64,000 bases of DNA from Mesostigma viride (lineage: Eukaryota; Streptophyta; Mesostigmatophyceae; Mesostigmatales; Mesostigmataceae). Position 1 is the stretch's first letter, and each line of letters opens with the position of its first letter. The notes beneath the pieces were generated by a model that saw only the letters and a program-made list of their open reading frames with translations, was not told where the DNA came from and made no database searches. The stretch spans positions 183,221-247,220 of the forward strand of contig RPFO01000667.1 in NCBI GenBank assembly GCA_009746045.1. The letters run 5' to 3'. A program made the position numbers and the translations under genes. Positions 1 to 11,854 of this stretch are shown piece by piece.

Positions 1-131
1 TATTCGTACCGTTGCCTAATATTAGTACCTCGAAAGTGACGGGGCCACCTAAAAATTTGCAACAAGTAACACTTATGGCAGCCCGCTCCACTGGAAAATG
101 TACAGCCGCCTCCGGCGGGCCACTTGAACGA
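1..131. repeat. Fragment of a dispersed repeat, second copy at 10143-10265
   Basis: This stretch matches 10143-10265 in the same orientation with scattered substitutions and indels. Shared words include TTCGTACCGT, TACCTCGAA, GACGGGGC and GGCGGGCCACTT. The second copy lies inside the left part of the foldback-like element, so this fragment may be the edge of another member of that family. It stops abruptly where the GGGAT satellite starts. Confidence 0.75.
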
Positions 132-137
132 CATTGT

Positions 138-1112
138 AAGATGGGATGGGATGGGATGGATGGGATGGGATGGGATGGATGGGATGGGATGGGATGGATG
201 GGATGGGATGGGAATGCCCAGGATGGGATGGGATGGGATGGGATGGATGATGGATGGGATGGGATGGGATGGGATGGGATGGGATGGGATGGGATGGGAT
301 GGGATGGGGATGGGATGGATGGGATGGAATGGGATGGGATGGAGGATGGATGGATGGGATGGGATGGGATGGGAGGGATGCGATGGGGGGATGGATGGGA
401 TGGGATGGGATGGGATGGAATGGGATGAGATGGGATGGGATGGGATGAGATGGGATGGATGGGATGGGATGGGATGGGATGGGATGGGATGGGATGGGAT
501 TGGATGGATGGGATGGGATGGATGGATGGATGGGATGGGATGGGATGGGATGGGATGGGATGGATGGGATGGGATGGGATGGGATGGGATGGGATGGGAT
601 GGGGGATGGGATGGGATGGGATGGGATGGGATGGGATGGGGATGGATGGGATGGATGGGATGGGATGGGATGGGATGGGATGGGATGGGATGGGATGGGA
701 TGGGATGGGATGGGATGGGATGGATGGATGGGATGGGATGGGATGGGATGGATGGGATGGGATGGGATGGGATGGGATGGGATGGAGGATGGGATGGGAT
801 GGGATGGGATGGGATGGATGGGATGGGATGGGATGGGATGCGGATGGATGGGATGGGATGGGATGGGATGGGATGGGATGGATGGATGGGATGATGGGAT
901 GGGATGGGATGGGATGGGATGGGATGGGATGGATGGGATGGGATGGGATGGGATGGGATGGATGGGATGGGTGGATGGATGGGATGGGATGGGATGGATG
1001 GGATGGGATGGATGGGATGGGATGGGATGGGATGGATGGGATGGGATGGGATGGGATGGATGGGATGGGATGGATGGGATGGATGGGATGGGATGGATGG
1101 GGGGATGATGGG
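138..1112. repeat. GGGAT satellite, degenerate
   Basis: Nearly one kilobase of the pentamer GGGAT, broken by tetramer units (GGAT) and a few substitutions. The plus strand is G-rich and lacks C almost completely. Long open frames on both strands (DGMGW or SHPIP peptides) are by-products of the repeat and not genes. It abuts the 5' LTR at 1113, and the same satellite follows the 3' LTR at 31041, so it looks like the insertion site of the retrotransposon. Confidence 0.95.
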
Positions 1113-1848
1113 TGTTGCACGGATGCAACATGGCATGCCATTTTGTGTATTAAATTATCCGTCCCGGTCGATCGGCGCCCGACCGTAATCGGCGCCAGTG
1201 CCGAGGCCATAGTATAGTTGGCAGCCGATGCAATCCGTGTGGAAGTAAGTGTTGAAGTTTTGCTGACAAACTTGGCCTTTGCGCCGTAGGCGGACCTAGC
1301 GCCTGAACGGGAGTTACCGGACAGCCAAGTGGCACTGCACACACGTATGATGGTTCCTACGGACATTTTGGATATTTTTCAGGAGAGGCCTCTAGCCGTA
1401 CTGGTCTTTAATGTGTTCTAGACGGTTCGAGAAGCCCGTCCCCGCGGACCTCACGTCATGCCTGGTTGGCAGCGCCAGGCGCAGCCACCAACGGGGACGA
1501 AGCGGACAAAATAGGAAGGCACGAGCTATGCCAGCAGTCCGGACCTTGTATCGTAATTTACCACGTTGCTCTACAGATTATTTACCATCGCTTAATCCTG
1601 GAGTGTAATTCTCCTGTGCTTGAGTGTGAATCCCTCGCCTACGGGTGTAAGTCTTCCCGCATTGAGTGTTTTAATCTGTGTGGTAACATTGTAATATACG
1701 AAACCGGTATTCCGGGTTTGAGCTTATTCGTATTGTGTGACAAGTATTCTTAAGCCACCATCGTGCGCCGTGACGCATAGGAAGTCTTAAAGGCTTTCGC
1801 ATCATTCTCAATCATTAAGGCGCTATTTTAAATAGCCATACGTGTTAA
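1113..1848 (+). repeat. 5' LTR of the chromovirus
   Basis: It matches 30308-31040 along its full length with a few small indels. It opens with TGTTGCACGGATGCAACA, which can fold as a 7 bp hairpin with a 4-base loop. The shared segment ends in GTGTTAA, after which the two copies diverge: this one runs into ACTGGACTCGG and the other into satellite. The 3' terminus therefore lacks the usual CA, and the last one or two bases are uncertain. Confidence 0.8.
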
Positions 1849-1850
1849 AC

Positions 1851-1868
1851 TGGACTCGGAGGAAACTT
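1851..1868 (+). promoter_or_regulatory. Primer-binding-site candidate
   Basis: TGGACTCGGAGGAAAC begins two bases after the LTR end, the usual position of a tRNA primer site, and starts with TGG, which pairs with the CCA end of a tRNA. I could not match the rest to a particular tRNA. Confidence 0.5.
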
Positions 1869-3985
1869 TCCTAGTGGCCTCTATCCCGTCCCGTTTTCTG
1901 TAATCTGATCCGGATCATCAACGGAATTATATAAGGGCCGAACCCTTACTAATTCCGCTTGCATTATTCATTGTGGGGGTCGGATCCCCACACAATCTAA
2001 CTGTCCATACTCGTACCCATTATTGTGGTTCCTGCACGCCCCAACCTGGCCTTGTCCGGTTGACCTAAGGGATTCGTCCGGAAACGGATACTCCTATATT
2101 GCGTGCATGCTTTAAACGGAAAACGCTTTGTGGTTGCGATTTCACGCATTATTTGGCGTCTTGGCCATTTGCCTCACACCCTATATCTGGGATATATACT
2201 AGTCAGCTCCGGCAAGCTGCAGGAATATCTCACGTCCTTTAATTTACGTATTTTGGTGTCGGTCCCCGTGACCCGGTTCGCGTGACAGTGCCCGAGAGGA
2301 CGCTTTCCACGGATCTATTCCAGCACCGGTCGTTCAAGGGACTGCGCTTCCAGCGGATTCGCATGGACAACCAGGTACATTGCAGGCTAACAAGGAAACA
2401 TGCCCTACCCCCCTTGTTAGAGCATTGTGTAACCTGTTTTGGAAGCTGTTGTGTGTGTGAGGATTATAATTAATTTATCATCCTGCCAAGACTAAAGGGC
2501 ACACATTGTTTCACACTTTACCAGCCACCACGCGGATGGCTGACGGGTATTGAGCGAGGGCGACGAGAGGCCCATCGCTTCTCTCCTGCCCCTTCCCTCG
2601 TGGCAGCACTCGAGGCGCAGAGAGTTGAGCTACCCAAAATCACTCACGCCCGAGTAGTGAGCCGCGTGGCTCTAGGGTCATCCCCAGCACAAACCCCACG
2701 TTTGGGGGGAATTCCTCGGCGGCTGCCGGCGCACCACCTGATAGCCCCGTAGTGAATCCCCTCAATGGGACCACAAGTGGAACATCAATCGCGGGATTGT
2801 CGCGGGTCCGGCCCTTGGTGTAGGAGCCGGCGGCGGGCGCAGGGGAATAATGTTACCCTGCACTACGGTAGGAGTGGGGCCCTGCCTACGGTGCTGCCGC
2901 AACCTACATTGGCCACTTGGCCAGCAGCGCCCAGCGCCACCCTTGTATGATAGCCGATCGCGGTCTCGCCGCGCTGTGAATCGGGCCACATCAGTCCGGC
3001 GCCGCGCCTTGCACACCCCGGTAATTCCCCCGCGAAAGTTGACGAAAATTCGGTGCGCGCGTGCAATGTTGACTGAAATCGTCAGTGCACGGCTATGGTG
3101 ACGCGAAAATTTATTGCGAGCTGATTACGCAACCATTTGGACGTTATTTCGCTTGTTCGGACGTTGATTACATAAGGAAAAGTATCGTACATTAAAAAAC
3201 CTGAAAAACAGTTTCTTTTTTTTTCTGCAGCGAGGGCACGTGGGCAGCAGGCGGGCGTTTTGCCACACCAACCGGCCCGACCCGTGTTGTGTGCAAGGTA
3301 AAACACAGACAGGAAAAACATTGCTCTCGGCTGTCATGAACACATTCTACCATTCCTAACATCATTTCAAAGAAACCCAGCGATGGATTTCCCTTAATTT
3401 TGCGTTTCCGATTTTTACGCCCCTTCCGCGAAAAAGTAGAGAATTATAGGAGCGCTGACAGGGGCAACACTGCATGTCGTGCTTTTAATCGCTTTTACGT
3501 CTTTTCTTGCAGCTATATGACTTCCCTGGGCGCAGCAACATCGCCCGGTGTTTATCCTGCGGGCGGGGCTTGCTGGCCCGTCCGGAGTGTGCTCGGGTGC
3601 GGGAAAAACCACAGCTACTGGTTATAACGTCGACAACCCCCCATTTCTGGTCATTAACCGGCGTATTCTTGTGGTTTAAGCTTCCGGCGACGGGCGAAAA
3701 GAGCTCTTACCATGACGGCATGCTCTGGGAGGCGTTCCGAGAAGGACTGGGCGGGCAGGCAAATTTACACGCGACAGTGCCCGCACGTCGCCTGCGCACC
3801 CCGGCGTACAAGGCAAAGCGACAGTGTTCCCTCCTGGACGGCCCATCGCTGCCTTTGCCGGGCGGCATGTTGGGGAGGCGGCTCCTTCTTCCTTTCTTAC
3901 CGCCCGTTTCATAGTTCATACCCCGTGAGTTCCCAACGAGGCGTGTTAATGATGAGCGGCTGCATGCATGAATGAACGGGTGTAT
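1869..3985 (+). other. Chromovirus leader, no recognisable gene
   Basis: About 2.1 kb between the LTR and the purine satellite. A TATA-like TATATAAG lies at 1928. Open frames of 60-135 codons occur on both strands, but none resembles a known family or matches the gag found downstream. The 2480-2960 part is GC-rich and could be a degenerated 5' part of gag. This is unproven. Confidence 0.4.
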
Positions 3986-6224
3986 GAATGAGGGAGGGGG
4001 GAGGGAGGGAGGGAGGGAGGGAGGAGGGAGGAGGAGAGGAGGGAGGGAGGGAGGGAGGGAGGAGGGAGGGAGAGGGAGGGAGGGAGGAGGGAGGGAGGGA
4101 GGGAGGGAGGGAGGGAGGGAGGAGGAGGGAGGGAGGGAGGAGGGAGGGAGGGAGGGAGGAGGGAGGAGAGGAGGGAGGGAGGGAGGGAGGGAGGGAGGAG
4201 GGAGGGAGGAGGGAGGGAGGAGGGAGGGAGGAGGAGGGAGGGAGGGAGGGAGGAGAGGGAGGGAGGGAGGAGGAGGGAGGGAGGAGGAGGGAGGAGGGAG
4301 GGAGGGAGGAGGGAGGAGGGAGGAGGGAGGGAGGGAGGGAGGGAGGAGGGAGGAGGGAGGAGGGAGGAGGGAGGGAGGGAGGGAGGGAGGGAGGGAGGAG
4401 GGAGGAGGGAGGGAGGAGGGAGGGGAGGGAGGGAGGGAGGGAGGGAGGGAGGAGGAGGAGGGAGGGAGAGAGGGAGGAGGAGGGGGAGGAGGAGGGAGGG
4501 AGGGAGGAGGGAGGGAGGGAGGGAGGGAGGGAGGGAGGGAGGGAGGGAGGGAGGAGGAGGGAGGGAGGAGGGAGGGAGGGAGGAGGGAGGGAGGAAGGAG
4601 GGAGGAGGAGGGGAGAGGAGAGGGAGGGAGGGAGGGAGGGAGGGAGGGAGGGAGGAGGAGGGAGGGAGGGAGGAGGGAGGAGGAGGGAGGGAGGAGGGAG
4701 GGAGGGAGGGGAGGAGGGAGGAGGAGGGAGGGAGGAGGGAGGAGGGAGGGAGGGAGGAGGGAGGAGGGAGGGAGGGAGGGAGGGAGGAGGGAGGGAGGGA
4801 GGGAGGGAGGGAGGAGGGAGGGAGGAGGGAGGGAGAGGAGGGAGGGAGGGAGGAGGAGGGAGGGGGAGGAGGGAGGGAGGGAGGGAGGGAGGAGGGAGGG
4901 AGGAGGAGGAGGAGGGAGGGAGGGAGGAGGGAGGGAGGAGGAGGAGGGAGGGAGAGGAGGGAGGGAGGAGGAGGGAGGCAGGGAGGGAGGGAGGAGGAGG
5001 GAGGAGGGAGGGAGGGAGGGAGGAGGAGGGAGGGAGGAGGGAGGGAGGAGGGGAGGGAGGAGGGAGGAGGGAGGAGGAGAGGGAGAGGAGGGAGGGAGGG
5101 AGGGAGGGAGGAGGAGGGAGGAGGAGGGAGGAGGGAGGAGGAGGAGGGAGGGAGGGAGGGAGGGAGGAGGGAGGAGGAGGGAGGGAGGAGGGAGGAGGGA
5201 GGGAGGGAGGAGGGAGGGAGGACGGAGGGAGGGACGGACGGACGGACGACGGACGGACGGACGACGGACGGACGGACGGACGGGACGCACGGACGGACGG
5301 ACGGACGGACGGACGGACGGACGGACGGACGGACGGACGGACGGACGACGACGGACGGACGACGGACGACGGACGGACGGACGGACACGGACGGAACGGA
5401 CGACGACGGACGGACGGACGACGGACGGACGGACGGACGGCGACGGACGGACGGACGGACGGACGGACGACGGACGACGGACGGACGGACGACGACGGAC
5501 GACGGACGGACGGAACGGACGACGACGGAGGAGGGAGGGAGGGAGGGGGGAGGAGGGAGGGAGGGAGGGAGGAGGGAGGAGGGAGGGAGGGAGGGAGGGA
5601 GGGAGGAGGGAGGGAGGGAGGGAGGGAGGGAGAGGGAGGGAGGGAGGAGGGAGGGAGGGAGGAGGGAGGGAGGAGGGAGGGAGGGAGGGAGGGAGGGAGG
5701 AGGGAGGGAGGGAGGGGAGGGAGGGGAGGGAGGAGGAGGAGGGAGGAGGGAGGGAGGGAGGGAGGGAGGAGGGGGGGAGGGAGGGGAGGGAGGAGGGAGG
5801 AGGGAGGAGGGACGAGGGACGGAGACGGACGGACGGACGGACGAGGACGGAGGGACGGACGGAGACGGACGGACGGACGGAGGACGGAGGAGGGAGAGGA
5901 GGAGGAGGGAGGGAGGGAGGGAGGGAGGGAGGAGGGAGGAGGGAGGAGGGAGGGAGGGAGGGAGGAGGGAGGGAGAGGAGGGAGGGAGGGAGGGAGGGAG
6001 GAGGAGGAGGGAGGAGGGAGGGAGGAGGGAGGGAGGGAGGGAGGGAGGAGGAGGGAGGGAGGAGGGAGGAGGGAGGGAGGGAGGAGGGAGGGAGGGGGAG
6101 GAGGGAGGGAGGGAGGGAGGGGGAGGAGGGAGGGAGGGAGGGAGGAGGGAGGGAGGGAGGGAGGGAGGGAGAGGAGGAGGGAGGGAGGAGGAGGAGGGAG
6201 GGAGGGAGGAGGGAGGGAGGGAGG
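3986..6224. repeat. Purine satellite (GGGA/GGA) with embedded ACGG blocks
   Basis: About 2.2 kb of GGGA and GGA units in irregular order. Blocks of GGAC/ACGG units occur at 5221-5530 and about 5813-5885. The plus strand is almost pure purine outside those blocks. Very long open frames exist on both strands (Arg/Glu/Gly-rich and Pro/Ser-rich), but they only reflect base composition. It sits in the leader of the chromovirus. Confidence 0.95.
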
Positions 6225-6228
6225 GTAT

Positions 6229-6231
6229 GAC

Positions 6232-6275
<44 letters not shown>

Positions 6276-6390
6276 TGTGTGCGTGCCTACGTGTATGCAT
6301 GGGTGGGTGGATACATGTGTACGTGGGTGTGTGTGGGTGGGTGGGTAAGGGATCGACGTGTGTGTGTGTATGTGTGTGTGTGTGTGCTTC
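6229..6390. repeat. GCGT microsatellite followed by GT-rich tract
   Basis: About 45 bp of (GCGT)n right after the purine satellite, then a looser run of TG, GGTG and TGTG words up to about 6386. Confidence 0.9.
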
Positions 6391-6813
6391 TCTCCTTAGG
6401 CGTTGGAGCACACGCATGCACTGGAGGAAGGGGGTGATGAAAACCCAGACCAACTGTCGCACCCTTGGTCCCCTCCACCTTCACCAAGCGTAAGGCCAAG
6501 CGTGCCATGGGGGTAGGGTAGCTGACGCAAGTCACCAACGTCAGGGTGCTCACCAGGCTGGTGGATGAGAAGATGGGGGCAGGCCCCTGTCAGATGCAGA
6601 GAAGAAGAAAAGGAAAAGGATGCAGGGCCGTGAGAACGTGCCCCCGGGTGTGGCATTAGCCACTATATAGCTAGCTAGCTGGCTAGAGCTGTGTTATTAA
6701 TGCATTGTACTATAGGCATGTGCCCCCAAGTATGCCTTCCTGCATTGTAAATATGATGCATAATGTAATGATGTGTTGTTTGGAACCTTCTGTACACCAA
6801 GGTGGAATGATTG
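6391..6813. other. No gene or clear repeat seen
   Basis: Contains a short stretch with CTAGCTAGCTGGCTAG near 6667. Short open frames on both strands show no family features. Confidence 0.5.
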
Positions 6814-7500
6814 CCATGAAACCCTTGGAAGAACAATAGAAAGCTGCTTTTTCTGTGGTATTTATGCTAGCATCTGTCACCAATTTGTTATCCAACCAGC
6901 CTGAAGCTTTGTGGGCAGGCTGCATGGGATGTGTTTCGAACATGTGCCAAGTTCCAGGCCCAACTGAGTTCATTTGATGTCATTATATATGCAAATGTGT
7001 GATGAAACCCTTGGAAAACCCTGAAAAACTGCATTTTTGTGGTGTTTATGCTAGCATCTGTCACCAATTTGTCATCCAACCAGCCTGAAACTTTGTGGGC
7101 ATGCTGCATGGGATGTGTTTAGAACATATGCAAAGTTCCACGCCCAACTGAGTTCATTTGGTGTCATTATATATGCATATGTGTGATGAAACCCTTGGAA
7201 AACCCTGAAAAACTGCATTTTGGGGGTATTTATGCTAGCATCTGTCACCATTTTGTGATCCAACCAGCCTGAAACTTTGTGGGCATGCTGCATGGGATGT
7301 GTTTATAACATGTGCAAAGTTCCAGGCCCAACTGAGTTCATTTGATGTCATTATATACGCATACATGCCAGAAAGTGCTGAAAATTCGGTATTTTTATGC
7401 TAGCAAATGTCACCATGTTACCATGCTGCCGACTCCCAAAAAATTATTTGACCACATGCCACCATAAGATATCTGATTAGGCACCTTGGTGCCAAATTTG
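6814..7500 (+). repeat. Tandem repeat with a ~184 bp unit
   Basis: Three full units start with GAAACCCTTGG near 6817, 7002 and 7187, and a fourth degenerate unit runs to about 7500. Conserved blocks include TTTATGCTAGCA, CAACCAGCCTGAA, GGGATGTGTTT and CAACTGAGTTCATTTG. Unit length is in the range of centromeric or nucleosome-phased satellites, but only a few copies are present and they lie in the leader of the chromovirus. Confidence 0.9.
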
Positions 7501-7705
7501 AGGCCAAACTAATCATTAGCCTATCCTAGAATAATTTTCAGGGTGGAAAAATGGCTTTTTGGAATGATGTGGGCGTCCTATCATGCGCCTGGACCCCTTG
7601 GGGCTAGCCCCTTCGGCCATGCCTCGCCAATGGCTGGGCAGGGCCACGGCACCGCACGGACCGGTCGGTCTTCCTTCGGGGTCACAGAGGAGGCGATTCC
7701 CCTGA

Positions 7706-9018
7706 GTCCCCAACTCAGCATACGACCGCCTGGCTCTGGGTGACCCACGAGCGCAGCACCCAGCGGCCACCGCCGCCCATCATCATGCAAGCCGCACCCA
7801 CTACCCACAGGGGTATGAGCACCCGGGTGAGGATGAGTGCAGCCCCCCGGCAGGTTACCCGCGTGGGCACACCTCGCAAGGTGTGGCCGGGCCCGGGAGA
7901 CCCGCGAGTATCATGGGCCATCATGACGATGATACTCACAATGCAGGGCGACTACCACCGTTGCCCAAGCTGTCGGATATTCCCAAGTTTAAACCCGACT
8001 GCTCCTACCAAGAGTTTGAGGCTTGGGAGATTGCAGTGTCTCAGAAGATCGACATCTGGGAGACATACAATCGCAAGCTCTTGGACGAGGATATCAAGGT
8101 CAAGCTGGTGTCCAGCGAGGCACTGGCTCCAGATGTGAGACAAGCTCTCCATTGCGAAAGCGCCCTGGCCAATGGCTTCCCCAGCAGCTTGGCGGAATTA
8201 TTTCGGCTAGCACGGGCCAAGTACCTGCCACCCGACCAAGACAAGCTGGACCGGGAGGCTTTTGGGGCGTTCAAGCAGGGGAACCTGAGCTATCGGGAAT
8301 ATATGACCAAGTTCGAGCTTCTAGCTGGGCGGGTTGATGACCTGATGGGCCCAGAAGCCTTGGCAAGGTTCTATGAGGGCTTGCAACCCGAATTCCGGGA
8401 TGAGGTGAAGCGGAAATTCGCCCACCTCTCGATCCTGGGCTCAATGGAACCTGCATGCAGGACATCAAGACCTACCTAGCGGAGATAGCTCCCTTGGTGC
8501 AGCGGACCCCAAAACCCCGCGTGAATGCACTGGAACTCAATGAGCTGGGATTCGCCCCCGTGTGGGTGGATGAGCTACAGTGCGAGGTCCTGGACATTAA
8601 TGCCTTGGACACTTCCCGGATTCAGTGCTACCACTGCAACCGCGTGCACTGATGGGGCACATCACTGAACGCGAGTGCCCTGATCTCCCTCCGCTGGACC
8701 AGGCCCCGCCTGTGCAACGCAACAACTTCCAAGCGGCCTCCCCGCAAATGGCCTCGAGGCCACCACCGGCGCGAAATATGCGCACGTACAGCTCCCAGTG
8801 CGGGTGAGCGTGCCCGACGCTTGCAACAAGCGCGCCAACAGCCCCGGCTGTACCAACAACCCAAGGCGCCCCCAAGCGCCTACCAGCAAGCTGGGCATGC
8901 CCTCAACCAACTGGATGCCGCAGACGCGGCCGAGCCTGATGATGGCTCTTCCGCGGCCGCATCCGGCCACCTGCGAGGCACACCGGTGGACGAGGGGCCT
9001 GCAGGAGAGGCGTTGGAC
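7706..9018 (+). pseudogene. gag of the chromovirus, frameshifted
   Basis: The frame is open from just after a stop at 7703; the first ATG in it is at 7913. The best part (about 7913-8440) encodes a retrotransposon gag/capsid-like helical domain with IPKFKPD, YQEFEAWE, FRLARAKYLP, YMTKFELLAGR and ARFYEGLQPEFRDEV. The frame shifts near 8445 and continues as YLAEIAPLVQRTPKPRV. A CCHC zinc knuckle follows (CYHC at about 8626, then GHITERECP), with a second frameshift inside the knuckle. A Gln/Pro/Ala-rich linker is open in a third frame to 9018. Gag would form the capsid and bind element RNA. The reading is clear at family level, and the gene cannot be translated as it stands. Confidence 0.8.
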
Positions 9019-9080
9019 TGAGAGGCCGGGAGGGCACTCCGGGCGACACCTTACCCGGCCATGAACAAGTCGCCCAAGTT

Positions 9081-9305
9081 TTGTTACCATGTAATGTGGT
9101 GACAGAGACCCAGGAATGGCAAGCGGAGCCTAGCGAAGGCCCGCGGCAACTACTCCTCTTCACTGGAAGCCTACCAGACCCCCAGGGCTCTGGGCGTTGT
9201 TTGGAGGGCATCAAGGTCCTCATTGTCAACAGTGGTGCGGCTACCACCTTCGTCAGTGAGGCCATAGTGCAGCGCCTGGGAGTAACCCCGACTCCCCATA
9301 CCATT
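9081..9305 (+). pseudogene. Protease domain, N-terminal half
   Basis: Retropepsin-type aspartic protease of the chromovirus. The active-site region reads LIVNSGAATTFVSEAIVQRLG. The family has D-S/T-G here, so the catalytic aspartate is replaced by asparagine. The domain is cut at 9305 by the inserted DNA elements and resumes at 25058 in a compatible frame. The enzyme would normally mature the Gag-Pol polyprotein. Loss of the aspartate and the interruption make it inactive. Confidence 0.8.
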
Positions 9306-9801
9306 TGTCGCGTTTGCGTGCCATATCATCCTGGACTGGTCATTACCGCTACTTGGAATGCATCCACTATCAGCAGTAATCATGTGTGAGATATGCCACC
9401 TTTAAATGAGAATGCAAGGTGCGGTCCTTTACGGCACCGCCACCTTCATGACAGGCAATCCGGCCCAATCAGCCGATTCTTGAGATAATGCTTTATCATC
9501 AAAGCAACCAAAAGACATTTCAATTCCAATGAGATACATGACGAATTACAAAGACTGTCGAGTTGTAATGTTGTAGTTATAAGAGCAGCTGTGAGGCCCC
9601 TTGGGTTACGCCACTGCAGGCCCCTTGTGGCGGCAGTGCGTGTGTTCCCGACCTATAGTTCCTACTGGCATTCTTGCCAAGGACGACCAGGGTGCCCGAA
9701 GGCCCTGTCCCTTGTCTCGTTCTCAGTCTTACACACATTGATCTTAACAAAACCAGTACATTGTCGTATCCGTCAGTCCATCCTCATGGCAACTGACTGC
9801 A

Positions 9802-9865
9802 GGGTGGTCCCACGCGGAATGGGGTAGATTTTTGCAAGAAAAAAACGCTAGTTTCAATCGTCCGA
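9802..9865 (+). repeat. Left terminal inverted repeat of the foldback element
   Basis: It reads GGGTGGTCCC, then GCAAGAAAAAAACGCTAG, and ends near AATCGTCCGA. It matches the reverse complement of 20291-20363, apart from a gap of about 10 bases after the first 24 positions. Confidence 0.9.
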
Positions 9866-11580
9866 AAACCGGACATTGCGCCGAAATTCTTGCCGAATTT
9901 TTTGCAGCCGAGCGAATTTTCCGCCGGCCGGACTTTGCGCCAGTTTTATTTAACTTGACCTTTTCCTGCTGTCGCGTGCACTTTGTCCCATGCCTCAGGG
10001 ACTGAAATTTTTGTAGCGGAAACGTTTTGGCCGTCACTTCCTTTTGCGCCAAGTGTTGGACTAGAAAATTCGTAACAGAAACTTTTTGGCAATTGGCGTC
10101 ACTTCCTTTCGTTCGACTGAAAATTCTCTGAAATTCGCTGAATTCGTACCGTAGCCTAATTTTTAATACCTCGAAGTGACGGGGCACTTAAAAATTTGCC
10201 CACAAGTACACTTGGCAGCGCGCTCACTGGGAAAAATTGTACAGCCGCTCGGCGGGCCACTTCAAAATTCGTGCGTGGCCTGCACTAATACAATTCGTCT
10301 CCATGGCCTGCTAGCAGCTTTTTACTATCAATTCAGGGAATCAACAAACTCTAAAAAAAGTTTGATGGAATCGTATATATATTTGCATGTACTAATTGAC
10401 AAGGCAATGTGCCTACAAAAAGGTGCGGGGACAACCTGATGACGGAAATTGTCGAAGTCTTTCAGACTACTACCGTTCCTGCTATCGCGTGCACTTCAGT
10501 TCGTCCGTTGCCTATATCATTTACATAACTTAAATAATAAAATCAAGGTCGCGCTGCAAAAAGAGGCTTCACAACAACCATCACCAACAATACTAGGATC
10601 AGAATACTAGGAAGAAACCTGATGGCTCTATCTTGACCGCATAGAATAGTAATTCCCTCAATTCAACAAAAAACGACTCACCTTTACTCACCCTCGTTCC
10701 GGGCCACCTCTTGCTCCTTCATCTCGTGCGTGAACCATGCACCGCAAACATTGACTAGGTGTGCTTTGAAAGAAACCGAGCATACATGTCAAAGTGTAGA
10801 AAATACATGTCAAAGTGCGCCCCTTCGAACAACAGCAGCAAAATTATAACCCCTGTTGCCGCGGCCCATCCCGTCACATGTGACTTCAAGACGTCCCTCA
10901 TTTGCGACGAGTATTGCAAAGTAGTGTCGTAATCCATCGATGTGTCTGTAATCTGGGGGCCAATTGTTCGCAAGGATAGGTGGCAATTAGTAATGAAGGA
11001 GACCACCCCCAAGCCAGTGGGGGCTCCGCGTGTGACACCCCCAAGCCGGTGGGAGGCATTCACAGTACCCCAGATTCGGGCCGTGGTGCCCACATACCCC
11101 TGTCACTAGGACTTCGATAATAAGCGCCATCCATCCCATCACACTCGACTGTACTGAGTCGGCTTATCAAGGAGACAACCAGCGCAGGTATATATTTCCG
11201 AATTCAACTCCAATTGGAATACTTGCACAAAGCGAAACGAAAATAATTGCAATTGAGGACTCTCTGCAGCTAGACCCTCGCCCACTTGCTCAACATCGAT
11301 TCTACCATATGGTGTGTGCAACTTCACACTTAACCTCCCCGTTCTCAACATGCGTGCCTCAACTCCCCCTTCCGTTGGGTTATACCAAACAAACAAAGAA
11401 TTATTAAGTTGCGCAGCAAGTTCAAGAGTTGTTCGTTAACAAAAAAAACAAGCTACTAATTATTTATTTGCACGGGCACAGTAGCACTTGCAGCTAATAA
11501 AACGCTATCGTCTAATTCCGAAGGGCCTTTCGGCTAAATCAAAATTAACGATGCGGGCAGTGTGGCCGGAGCTGGAGACC
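9866..11580. other. Left non-repeated part of the foldback element
   Basis: No gene is recognised. It includes the 10143-10265 segment also found at 1-131, a minus-strand copy (10938-11106) of a repeat also at 41849-42005, a GAGACAACCAGCGCAGG module at 11169, and 11385-11545, which resembles 49384-49560. A 147-codon minus-strand frame at 9744-10187 crosses the element boundary and is likely spurious. Confidence 0.5.
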
Positions 11581-11854
11581 TAACGGACATGACAGACCCC
11601 TAATGCGTCTGAGGGGACGCACGAGGAGGCAAGGCTGGAACGTCCTCTGGAACCTTCCCCACCTAATCCGGAGATCCCGGGGGGCTCACTGTTTGCGGTG
11701 AAACATTGGTGGCCTTGGCCTTTGAATAATAGGACGCATCGTTCCAAGACATCTGCAGCAAATGATACAAAGCCATGGAGCAATTTCGAAAGTATCCGTA
11801 AGAATCATGTAGACCTGAGAAACAATTTTTTCGCAACCTCCAAGTTGGGAGGGG

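Noticed and set aside
73-1217. Long open frames on both strands in the GGGAT satellite
   Set aside because: They consist only of pentamer-derived peptides, overlap in several frames and end with the repeat.
1920-1945. LTR promoter at TATATAAG
   Set aside because: It lies outside the segment shared by both LTRs, so it cannot be the LTR promoter as defined here.
3707-6462. Open frames of more than 500 codons rich in Arg/Glu/Gly or Pro/Ser
   Set aside because: They arise from GGGA/GGA composition, occur in several overlapping frames and on both strands, and have no unique sequence.
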